Source: Verrucomicrobiota bacterium (GTDB lineage: Bacteria > Verrucomicrobiota > Verrucomicrobiia > Opitutales > UBA2995). From it: DNA of 12,300 nucleotides. The position numbers were made by a program, and so were the translations under genes. Below the pieces are notes generated by a model. It had not been told where the DNA came from, made no database searches, and worked only from the letters and a program-made list of their open reading frames with translations. Location: positions 1 through 12,300 of the forward strand of contig JAPUIL010000238.1 of NCBI GenBank assembly GCA_027297085.1, read 5' to 3'. Numbering within the stretch: the stretch's first letter is position 1; every line of letters starts with the position of its first letter. This document shows positions 6,953 to 12,300 of the stretch, one piece after another.

Positions 6953-7186
6953 CTACTTGGATTTTAAGCGAGCGGCTCTCCATGGTCTTCTATGAGCACG
7001 AGCCCACATAAACAGAGCTTTTTCGTAACCAATATCTTCGCCTGATTTTTCCGACTCAATCCACTTCAGTTTATTGATTTCCTGCTTCTCCCTGCAGAAT
7101 TCACGATAAACAGAGGACCGCCGAAGAATCATTGCAGATTCCTTTTCAACTGCGGATCGACCTAGAAATGTTCGCTGGTTAACCAT
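6953..7186 (-). CDS. Conserved small protein with KWIESEK-x-G-x-DIG motif
   Basis: This is a 77-residue basic soluble protein with no signal peptide or membrane segment. The C-terminal half holds KWIESEKSGEDIGYEKALF (41-59) followed by WARAHRRPWRAAR (61-73). I recognise this pattern from small uncharacterised proteins in many bacteria, but know no function for it. The charged helical N-terminal half (FLGRSAVEKESAMILRRSSV) may form one or two helices. The start ATG at 7186 is backed by GAGG at spacing 7 (plus-strand 7194-7197), the best Shine-Dalgarno in the window. The gene precedes the mutarotase-like gene by 59 bp on the same strand. A metal, nucleic-acid or protein partner cannot be deduced. 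Confidence 0.7.
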   Translation of the reverse strand: MVNQRTFLGRSAVEKESAMILRRSSVYREFCREKQEINKLKWIESEKSGEDIGYEKALFMWARAHRRPWRAARLKSK

Positions 7187-7548
7187 GATAAAACCTCATA
7201 AATAGACGGCGCTGGATACCTAGTTATACGCTGATATACACGGATTAGATCAAAGAAGTTCAGTGTTTATGCACTTTTTTCTCTTAAATGCACGCACTAA
7301 ATCATTGAATCACTTAAACTTACAAATCTACCGTTGTGACTTAATGATCATTTCTAACCCGAATTTCTCACCAAATGTGTACAATCAAGGAGCTTGAGAC
7401 GACACATCTACAAGCATAGCGCAGAATAACAATTAGAGTTAAGAAGATGATAGTAAGCGTTTTGTGAGTTTCTTCGGATGTACACACTGTCGATATCCGT
7501 TTTGCACACATTTTCGGGCTAGATCCGAATCAAAACGGCAAACACCAT
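7187..7548. other. AT-rich non-coding gap
   Basis: There is no credible gene on either strand. Its right end holds a nested hairpin (7497-7538). On the minus strand, TTGATC (7253-7248) and TATAAC (7228-7223), 19 bp apart, are a weak candidate promoter for the small-protein gene. An inverted pair TGTGTACA / TGTACACA lies about 100 bp apart in the middle and is probably chance. Confidence 0.5.
7497..7538 (-). terminator. Nested hairpin at the 3' end of the dipeptidase-propeller operon
   Basis: The outer stem CCGTTTTG (7497-7504) pairs perfectly with CAAAACGG (7531-7538). Inside, TTCGG (7513-7517) pairs with CCGAA (7525-7529) around a 7-nt loop. It sits 10 bp beyond the propeller gene's stop codon. 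No T-run follows on the minus strand, so it is not a classical intrinsic terminator. It could stabilise the mRNA 3' end or be a protein-binding palindrome. Confidence 0.35.
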
Positions 7549-8463
7549 TTACATTCGGGCACGGGTGCTAACGTATTTACCCTTAGCTTCAGTGAGTTGC
7601 TCCTGTCCGCTGCCATCCGTGCGCATGCGCCAGATCTCCCAATTGCCTGAGCGGTCGGATTCAAACACAATCCACTTTCCGTCTCGTGAAAACCAGGGAT
7701 GCCCATCGTTGCCACCCGTTTTAGTGAGATTACGGGGTTTGGAGCCATCAATCTTGGCTAGATAGATCTCGTCGTCTGTTCCATTTGCGTCAGTTTGCCA
7801 GGACAGCCACTTGCCATCGGGCGAGATAGCCGGGCGACGGTGCATAACGCGGTCATCAGTGAGCATAGTAGCTTGGGTGATCGCACCCTTCGTACCGATA
7901 TGGATAAGTGAGACTTCTCGCGGGGACACAGATGGATTCCTCTCGTGCATGGCGATGATGCCGTTCTTGGTCCGCACACCATTGGTAGCGCGGAAAGGGA
8001 TTTCTCGGGCCTTGTCTCCCAAGTCAATCCACTGAGCAACGCGTTCGCCGTAATCTTCGTGGTAAGCGATCAGATCATCAATCGGCGAGACAGTCGCGTG
8101 ATGCAATGCCCGATCCACCTTCTCAGCAATAATTTCACGCTCAAGGGTGTAAATATTTACCTTAACCAGGCGTGCTCCGGAATCGACTATGTACCCGTTT
8201 GCACGAAACTCTCCATAAAGGACATGCTCCTGGTCTGCATAAAGCGAGGCATGCTCGTCATAGGTAGTTCCAAATGTGATTTGGCGCTGATGCGAGCCAT
8301 CGGCTTCCATGATCCAGACCTTTCCGTAGATAACACGCTTTCCCGTCCTGTCGATTTCACTGCGCTGAAAAACCACTGGGTCTTTCAGCTGAGGAAAATC
8401 AGCGGCAAGTATTAGCGCGGGAGTTAGGAAAAGTAAGGAGATGAGTATATGCAGGAGTTTCAT
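7549..8463 (-). CDS. Secreted TolB-like (PD40) beta-propeller protein
   Basis: This is a 304-residue exported protein with signal peptide ~1-20 (ILISLLFLTPALILA, then ADFP). It contains WD40-like PD40 propeller repeats, as in TolB. The clearest are RRPAISPDGKWLSWQTD then DDEIYLAKIDGSKPRNLT (~209-245), and HPWFSRDGKWIVFESDRSGN then WEIWRMRTDGSGQEQLTEA (~252-292). Weaker blades come earlier (VWIMEADGSHQRQITF, 49-64). The chain stops right after STRARM, where another blade would usually begin, so the propeller is short or relies on partner blades. Such propellers bind proteins or ligands; the partner here is unknown. It is the last gene of the operon, 23 bp after the dipeptidase-like gene, and probably acts with it in the periplasm. 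The ATG at 8463 lacks a clear Shine-Dalgarno. Confidence 0.8.
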   Translation of the reverse strand: MKLLHILISLLFLTPALILAADFPQLKDPVVFQRSEIDRTGKRVIYGKVWIMEADGSHQRQITFGTTYDEHASLYADQEHVLYGEFRANGYIVDSGARLVKVNIYTLEREIIAEKVDRALHHATVSPIDDLIAYHEDYGERVAQWIDLGDKAREIPFRATNGVRTKNGIIAMHERNPSVSPREVSLIHIGTKGAITQATMLTDDRVMHRRPAISPDGKWLSWQTDANGTDDEIYLAKIDGSKPRNLTKTGGNDGHPWFSRDGKWIVFESDRSGNWEIWRMRTDGSGQEQLTEAKGKYVSTRARM

Positions 8464-8486
8464 AGTTATTAAAATAGGAGGTAACG

Positions 8487-9689
8487 TTATGGAGCTATTT
8501 GACGGAACACGCGCAGAAGATTGCCTCCAAGAAATTTGCGGATGCGTTCCTCGGACCAGCCGCGACGCAACATGCCTTCTGTCAAAAGAGGCAAATCGGA
8601 AATGTCGGTCATACCTAGTGGCGGAGTTGGGAAGCCAGCAAAATCGGTTCCCAGTATGACGTGGTCCTCTCCTGCGATCTCAATAGCACGCTCAACGACT
8701 TTCAGCCAGTCGTCTATACTCATATGCACCTCAGGCGGCGGAATCGGACCCACCCAGGGAAAGCTGTCACTGAGCATATCGTCGATATCGTAAATCGAAA
8801 GACCTTCAACTTCATCTTCAACCGAAGTTGTATCCCAGAAAGCGCGTCCCTCCAGTTGGGTCTTCCAGTCGAAATAAGCCTTACTGTGAAAAGACTGACC
8901 GATATGGATGCCGATGAGTCCTCCTTTTGCTGAGAGCTTGCGAAGGAGATGTTCCGGCATCACACGCGGAATGTCATTAAAGCTGCGAAGTCCGTGGTGA
9001 GTCGCCACCAAAGGGTCTTCGCTAACCTCGATAGCCTGCTCAATCGTTTCATCCGAAGAGTGCGAAATGTTAATGACCATGCCGAGACGATTCATTTCGC
9101 GAATAAAGGCACGGCCATGATCGTTGAGCCCACCAAACTTTTGATCGGCACAACAGGAGTCGGCGTACTCGTTTGGCCAATTATGAGCGGGCAGTTGCAG
9201 AACCCGCAGACCGAGGCGGTGAAACATGCGCAATACGCCGAGGTCCCCGTCGAGGTCAATAGAGCCTTCAAGATCGAGAATAGCTGCCACCTTGCCAACC
9301 CCTGTGATGCGGTCCACGTCCGAGGCTGATAAGGCCAATTCGATACGGTCTGAATTAGCTTCGATATCCCTCAAAGCATGGTCCATCAGGCGTAAGGCTT
9401 GTTTGGTTTCAAAACGGGCCGGATAATAATTTTCTGTAGTGCTCAAAGTGAAAAAGAGCGCATCGAGGCCGCCATCTATCATGCGTGGCAAGTCCACCTG
9501 ACCATCAGGATAACGGTCACCGATGGATCCGCCCTCGTGGAATTGGCGATTGATGATATGCACGTGCGCATCCATAACCAGGGCATTGTCGTGAAGCGCT
9601 CGAGCGCGCTCGGAGACCTGCGCCCCAAGCGGGATACCATTAGTCGTGAGAACAGCCGCGATATTAAGGACTGATAAAATTAGCTTCAT
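8487..9689 (-). CDS. Secreted M19 (renal dipeptidase-like) metallohydrolase, paralog 2
   Basis: This 400-residue exported protein belongs to the membrane dipeptidase family M19, two-zinc amidohydrolases that cleave dipeptides. The signal peptide covers ~1-23 (ending LGAQ). Zinc-site and active-site regions are recognisable in order: DAHVHI (40-45), LDLEG (E141), ISHSSD (H210), THHGLRSFNDIPR (H231/H232), and LGTDFAGFP (D349). Two departures from the family stand out. The usual H-x-D of the first motif is H-x-H (H42, H44), and the usual DFDG is DFAG (A351), although the paralog upstream keeps DFDG. The C-terminal LLRRGW...NLLRVF segment matches the family end. Its start codon overlaps the paralog's stop (ATGA, 9686-9689), which implies translational coupling. 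Substrate is unknown; activity could differ from its twin. Confidence 0.88.
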   Translation of the reverse strand: MKLILSVLNIAAVLTTNGIPLGAQVSERARALHDNALVMDAHVHIINRQFHEGGSIGDRYPDGQVDLPRMIDGGLDALFFTLSTTENYYPARFETKQALRLMDHALRDIEANSDRIELALSASDVDRITGVGKVAAILDLEGSIDLDGDLGVLRMFHRLGLRVLQLPAHNWPNEYADSCCADQKFGGLNDHGRAFIREMNRLGMVINISHSSDETIEQAIEVSEDPLVATHHGLRSFNDIPRVMPEHLLRKLSAKGGLIGIHIGQSFHSKAYFDWKTQLEGRAFWDTTSVEDEVEGLSIYDIDDMLSDSFPWVGPIPPPEVHMSIDDWLKVVERAIEIAGEDHVILGTDFAGFPTPPLGMTDISDLPLLTEGMLRRGWSEERIRKFLGGNLLRVFRQIAP

Positions 9690-10830
9690 GGATTAATTTC
9701 GCGAAAGACGCGAAGAAGGTTACCCCCCATAAATTTGCGAATGCGTTCCTCGGACCAACCGCGGCGCAGCATACCATCCGTCAAGAGTGGCAAATCAGAA
9801 ATGTCGTTCACTCCATCAGGAGGAGCCGGGCTTCCGTCGAAATCCGTACCCAAGATGATGTGGTCTTCTCCAGCTATTTCGATGGCCCGTTCAACCACTT
9901 CAAGCCAGTCGTCAACACTCATGAGCAGTTCGGGAGGCGGAGTTGGACCCACGGCTGGAAAACGGGATTTTGTCGATTCGTCTATCTCATACATCGTGAG
10001 GCCTTCCGCGGAATCCTCAACGTTGCTGGTGTCAAAGAAGGACCGACCAGCTCGTTCGGTCTTCCAATCATAGAATGCGCGCTTGTGAAACGTGTGTCCA
10101 ATATGTATGCCGAAGAGCCCTCCTTTAGCGGCAAGTTTTCGGAGAAGATGATCCGGCATTAAACGGGGAATATCGTTTAAACTACGAAGTCCATGGTGAG
10201 TCGCAATCAGCGGATCCTCGCTTACTTCAAGAGCTTGTTCAATGGTTTCATCCGAGGCATGTGAAATGTTGATTACCATGCCCAGACGGTTCATTTCGCG
10301 GATAAACGCGCGCCCATGTTCGTTGAGCCCTCCCCACTTGGGCGGAGCACAACATGAGTCGGCGTATTCGTTTCCCCAATTGTGGGCAGGCAGCTGCAGA
10401 ACGCGCAATCCGAGACGATGAAACATGCGCAATACACCCAAGTCACCGTCAAGATCGATGGAGCCCTCGAGATCGAGAACAGCCGCAATTTTTCCTGAAG
10501 CTGTTATGCGATCCAGGTCAGAGGCTGAAAGCGCAACTTCGATGCGATTGGAATGGGCTTCGATTTCGCTTAACGCCCTGTCTATCACCCGCAAGCCAAG
10601 TTTGGTTTCAAATCGGCCCGGGAAATATTTTTCGGTGGTATACACCGTGAAAAAGAGCGCGTCGATCCCGCCTTCTTCCATGCGCGGCAAATCAACGTGG
10701 CCGTCGGGGTAGCGGTCACCAATGGATCCGCCTTGGATGAGCTGGCGGTTTATAATGTGAACGTGGGCATCGAAGACCAAGGCATCACCGTGCAGCGCCA
10801 GGGCGCGATCGGAAATTTGCGCTCCCAACT
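8487..10830 (-). repeat. Tandem gene duplication (two M19 genes)
   Basis: The two dipeptidase-like genes are direct tandem copies, alignable almost without gaps from the signal-peptide end (GAQ-S-RA) to NLLRVF. Identity persists at DNA level in places: the 3' ends share GCGTTCCTCGGACCA (8546-8560 and 9743-9757). Protein divergence is concentrated after the IHIG segment, in the loop before the PPPE motif, and at the DFDG/DFAG site. Confidence 0.85.
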
Positions 10831-10897
10831 GGACGGCGGTGATCGTGAGTAGGGTAGCGATAGCAATCGCTGATAGGGGAGGTTTCATAGTCATCAT
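9686..10897 (-). CDS. Secreted M19 (renal dipeptidase-like) metallohydrolase, paralog 1
   Basis: This is the first gene of the operon and a close paralog of the next one. Numbered from ATG 10897 (403 residues), it has a signal peptide to ~25 (IAIATLLTITAVQLGAQ), DAHVHI (43-48), LDLEG (E144), ISHASD (H213), THHGLRSLNDIPR (H234/H235) and the complete LGTDFDGSP (D352, D354). M19 enzymes are two-zinc dipeptidases, some acting on D-amino-acid or other amide substrates. The first motif is H-x-H, not the usual H-x-D, as in its paralog. The open frame extends to an ATG at 10945, but that adds a 16-residue N-terminus ahead of a standard signal peptide. Starts at 10897, 10894 and 10888 all fit, and none has a good Shine-Dalgarno. 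It is transcribed divergently from the dimethylformamidase-like gene. Confidence 0.88.
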   Translation of the reverse strand: MMTMKPPLSAIAIATLLTITAVQLGAQISDRALALHGDALVFDAHVHIINRQLIQGGSIGDRYPDGHVDLPRMEEGGIDALFFTVYTTEKYFPGRFETKLGLRVIDRALSEIEAHSNRIEVALSASDLDRITASGKIAAVLDLEGSIDLDGDLGVLRMFHRLGLRVLQLPAHNWGNEYADSCCAPPKWGGLNEHGRAFIREMNRLGMVINISHASDETIEQALEVSEDPLIATHHGLRSLNDIPRLMPDHLLRKLAAKGGLFGIHIGHTFHKRAFYDWKTERAGRSFFDTSNVEDSAEGLTMYEIDESTKSRFPAVGPTPPPELLMSVDDWLEVVERAIEIAGEDHIILGTDFDGSPAPPDGVNDISDLPLLTDGMLRRGWSEERIRKFMGGNLLRVFREINP

Positions 10898-11058
10898 CGC
10901 AACTGAAAGTGGGAGGCTAAATGCGGCTTGGAGCTTGGCAACCATTTAGTAACCGGACGTATTCACAAATAATGACGTGGCGGATGAGGATGATTACAAT
11001 TGCCCAACAGAGTGTTGTTCTGCTTCGCTGTATGCTCTCAGCTTCTACAACAAGAAAG
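10898..11058. promoter_or_regulatory. Divergent intergenic region
   Basis: About 160 bp separates the dipeptidase operon (minus) from the dimethylformamidase-like gene (plus), so promoters for both should lie here. I could not find convincing -35/-10 pairs or an operator palindrome. The limits depend on start choices: the plus gene also has in-frame ATGs at 10990 and 11032, and the minus gene one at 10945. Confidence 0.35.
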
Positions 11059-12300
11059 ATGCTAAATTTGTTTTTTCGTTTATTTATTAAGAGCGCGCTG
11101 GCCGTGTCTCTGGGAATTGTTTCCGTCACCGCTCTTCCTTCCCATAAATCCATCGAACTTCAAGGGCTGCACGCCTACGCCGATCGCGAAAGTGTGCCGG
11201 CTGGGGAAACGATTCGGTTTCATGTCAGTAGCCAGATTCCGTACCGGTTCCGTGTGACGAAGCTGGGAGGGGACGTTGATAACCGTGCCAGCGACGAAAC
11301 CATTTTTCTAGCTGAGAAAGATTCACCTGCCCAGGTTCAGTCCATTCACCCTGGTTCTTATATTCAGGTGAAAAAGGGTTTACCTGCCGATGAAGCATTG
11401 ACCGCACTGACGCTCGAATGCTGGGTACGCTCATGGAATCTAACACAGTGGCAAGGAATCCTGACTCAACACGATTTCCCCAACCATTGCGGTTACGGTT
11501 TGTTTATTGATGCGGACGGACGGGCAGTTTTTTCCATCGGCAACGGTGGTAAATTTGACGAAAACAGCATGGTTAAGGGTCCAATGCTGAGCTACCGGCA
11601 ATGGCATCACCTGGTAGGAACCTGGGACGATGCGACAAAGACCGCCGCGATCTGGATGGATGGTAAACAACACGCGATATGGACAGTTCCGCAAAATCTA
11701 ATGCCCCGCAAAGCCGGACTCGCACAACTCCGTATCGGGGCCTACAGCGAAAACGACGAAATCGGACACTTCTTCGATGGCGATATTGCAATGCCCGCGA
11801 TATACAAACGTGTTTTATCGGGCGAGGAAATTGGCGAACGTTCCGACGCACTAGGATTAAAATCACCTGACTTAAAAGATGCATCCCTCGCCGCATTCTG
11901 GCCTCTTGATGAGGAACGTGGGATTAATGTCGTGGACGCATCCGGACACGGACGAAACGGTGAGGTCGTCAATCTCGGAACCTGGATGGTCGGCGGGCCT
12001 TCTTTCGATGGTAAAACGGTTGGCCGTTATGACAGCAGCTACAATCCCAAGGCCGATACCACACGTGGACACGGTCTGCGGCTTGCCTCCGATGATCTCT
12101 ACGATTGTAACTGGGTGAGTACTGAGACCTTTCGTGATCCGCAGAACGCGAGATCTGGAATATACGCCGCATGGTTCGATTTCGAACTCGACGGTGTACC
12201 ACATCATTACCCGGTTACTTTCATCGTTAAGAAGCAGAACGATGCTCCCAAAGCTCCATTGGTAGTCATGTGTTCGACCAACACCTGGCGAGCCTACGTC
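11059..12300 (+). CDS. Secreted N,N-dimethylformamidase large-subunit-like protein (5' part)
   Basis: The open frame runs off the window with 414 codons seen. A signal peptide spans ~1-29 (FFRLFIKSALAVSLGIVSV, then TALPSH). Next come a beta-rich N-terminal segment (LHAYADRESVPAGETIRFHV, 37-56) and a LamG/concanavalin-like domain (~95-265; LTLECWVRSW, QWHHLVGTWDDATK, AAIWMDGK, FFDGDIAMPAIYKRVLS). They are followed by FWPLDEERGINVVDASGHGR (280-299), GGPSFDG, RGHGLRLASDDLYDCNW (336-352) and VVMCSTNTWRAYV at the edge. This order and these motifs match the N-terminal portion of N,N-dimethylformamidase beta subunits, which use a mononuclear iron to hydrolyse DMF. The iron-site region is expected to lie beyond the window. 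A signal peptide suggests an exported relative with a different amide or other substrate (inference). ATG 11059 was chosen for the signal peptide; 11032 and 10990 are in-frame alternatives. Confidence 0.8.
   Translation, partial: MLNLFFRLFIKSALAVSLGIVSVTALPSHKSIELQGLHAYADRESVPAGETIRFHVSSQIPYRFRVTKLGGDVDNRASDETIFLAEKDSPAQVQSIHPGSYIQVKKGLPADEALTALTLECWVRSWNLTQWQGILTQHDFPNHCGYGLFIDADGRAVFSIGNGGKFDENSMVKGPMLSYRQWHHLVGTWDDATKTAAIWMDGKQHAIWTVPQNLMPRKAGLAQLRIGAYSENDEIGHFFDGDIAMPAIYKRVLSGEEIGERSDALGLKSPDLKDASLAAFWPLDEERGINVVDASGHGRNGEVVNLGTWMVGGPSFDGKTVGRYDSSYNPKADTTRGHGLRLASDDLYDCNWVSTETFRDPQNARSGIYAAWFDFELDGVPHHYPVTFIVKKQNDAPKAPLVVMCSTNTWRAYV

Noticed and set aside
7374..7486. Inverted TGTGTACA / TGTACACA pair about 100 bp apart as an operator
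   Set aside because: Eight-base matches at this distance in AT-rich DNA are easily chance, and no regulator gene is nearby.
8469..8659. Plus-strand ORF with a textbook ribosome-binding site (AGGAGG, 7-nt spacing, ATG at 8490) encoding 56 residues
   Set aside because: It lies almost wholly antisense to the 3' end of the M19 gene, and its protein has no domain-like character. The good Shine-Dalgarno falls in the 23-bp gap between minus-strand genes and looks accidental.
9735..10712. Several plus-strand ORFs opposite the two dipeptidase genes, similar to each other (SSDQPRR, SPSRSIEPSRS / SPSRSMEPSRS)
   Set aside because: Their similarity is a by-product of the gene duplication on the other strand.

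Overview
The window reads as a chromosomal accessory region from a Gram-negative bacterium of the PVC group, most likely Verrucomicrobiota (Opitutae-like). This is inferred from the style of the RAYT transposase, the many secreted hydrolases with N-terminal signal peptides, the weak Shine-Dalgarno sites and the REP-like intergenic repeats. No rRNA, tRNA or CRISPR array is visible. The assignment rests on protein style, not on a marker gene.

Layout, left to right. (1) Positions 27-1072 hold a self-contained REP-associated tyrosine transposase (RAYT) gene on the minus strand. It is bounded by a 27-bp imperfect inverted repeat, and each copy can fold into a small hairpin. (2) Positions 1157-3379 hold a plus-strand 12-helix MFS-type transporter fused to a cytoplasmic HEAT-like repeat domain. 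(3) Positions 3380-3736 hold no gene but carry hairpins and REP-like units. (4) Positions 3737-5419 encode a secreted polysaccharide deacetylase with a long extra C-terminal part. (5) Positions 5420-5786 contain an inverted pair of REP-like elements. (6) Positions 5787-7186 hold two minus-strand genes: a secreted galactose-mutarotase-like protein and, upstream of it, a 77-residue conserved small protein. (7) Positions 7187-7548 are a non-coding AT-rich stretch with one nested hairpin. (8) Positions 7549-10897 form a tight minus-strand operon of two tandem paralogous M19 dipeptidase-like metallohydrolases (4-bp ATGA overlap) and a TolB-like propeller protein. (9) From 11059 to the window end runs a divergent plus-strand gene for a secreted protein resembling the large (beta) subunit of N,N-dimethylformamidase, cut by the window edge.

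Taken together, regions 4-9 look like a locus of exported enzymes acting on sugars and on amide or peptide bonds. Six of its seven proteins carry signal peptides. A joint role in scavenging extracellular or periplasmic organic matter is inference. The most unusual non-coding structure is the repeat content: a RAYT with its own terminal repeats, plus a separate REP family (head GTAGG, tail near CGAT) on both sides of the deacetylase gene.
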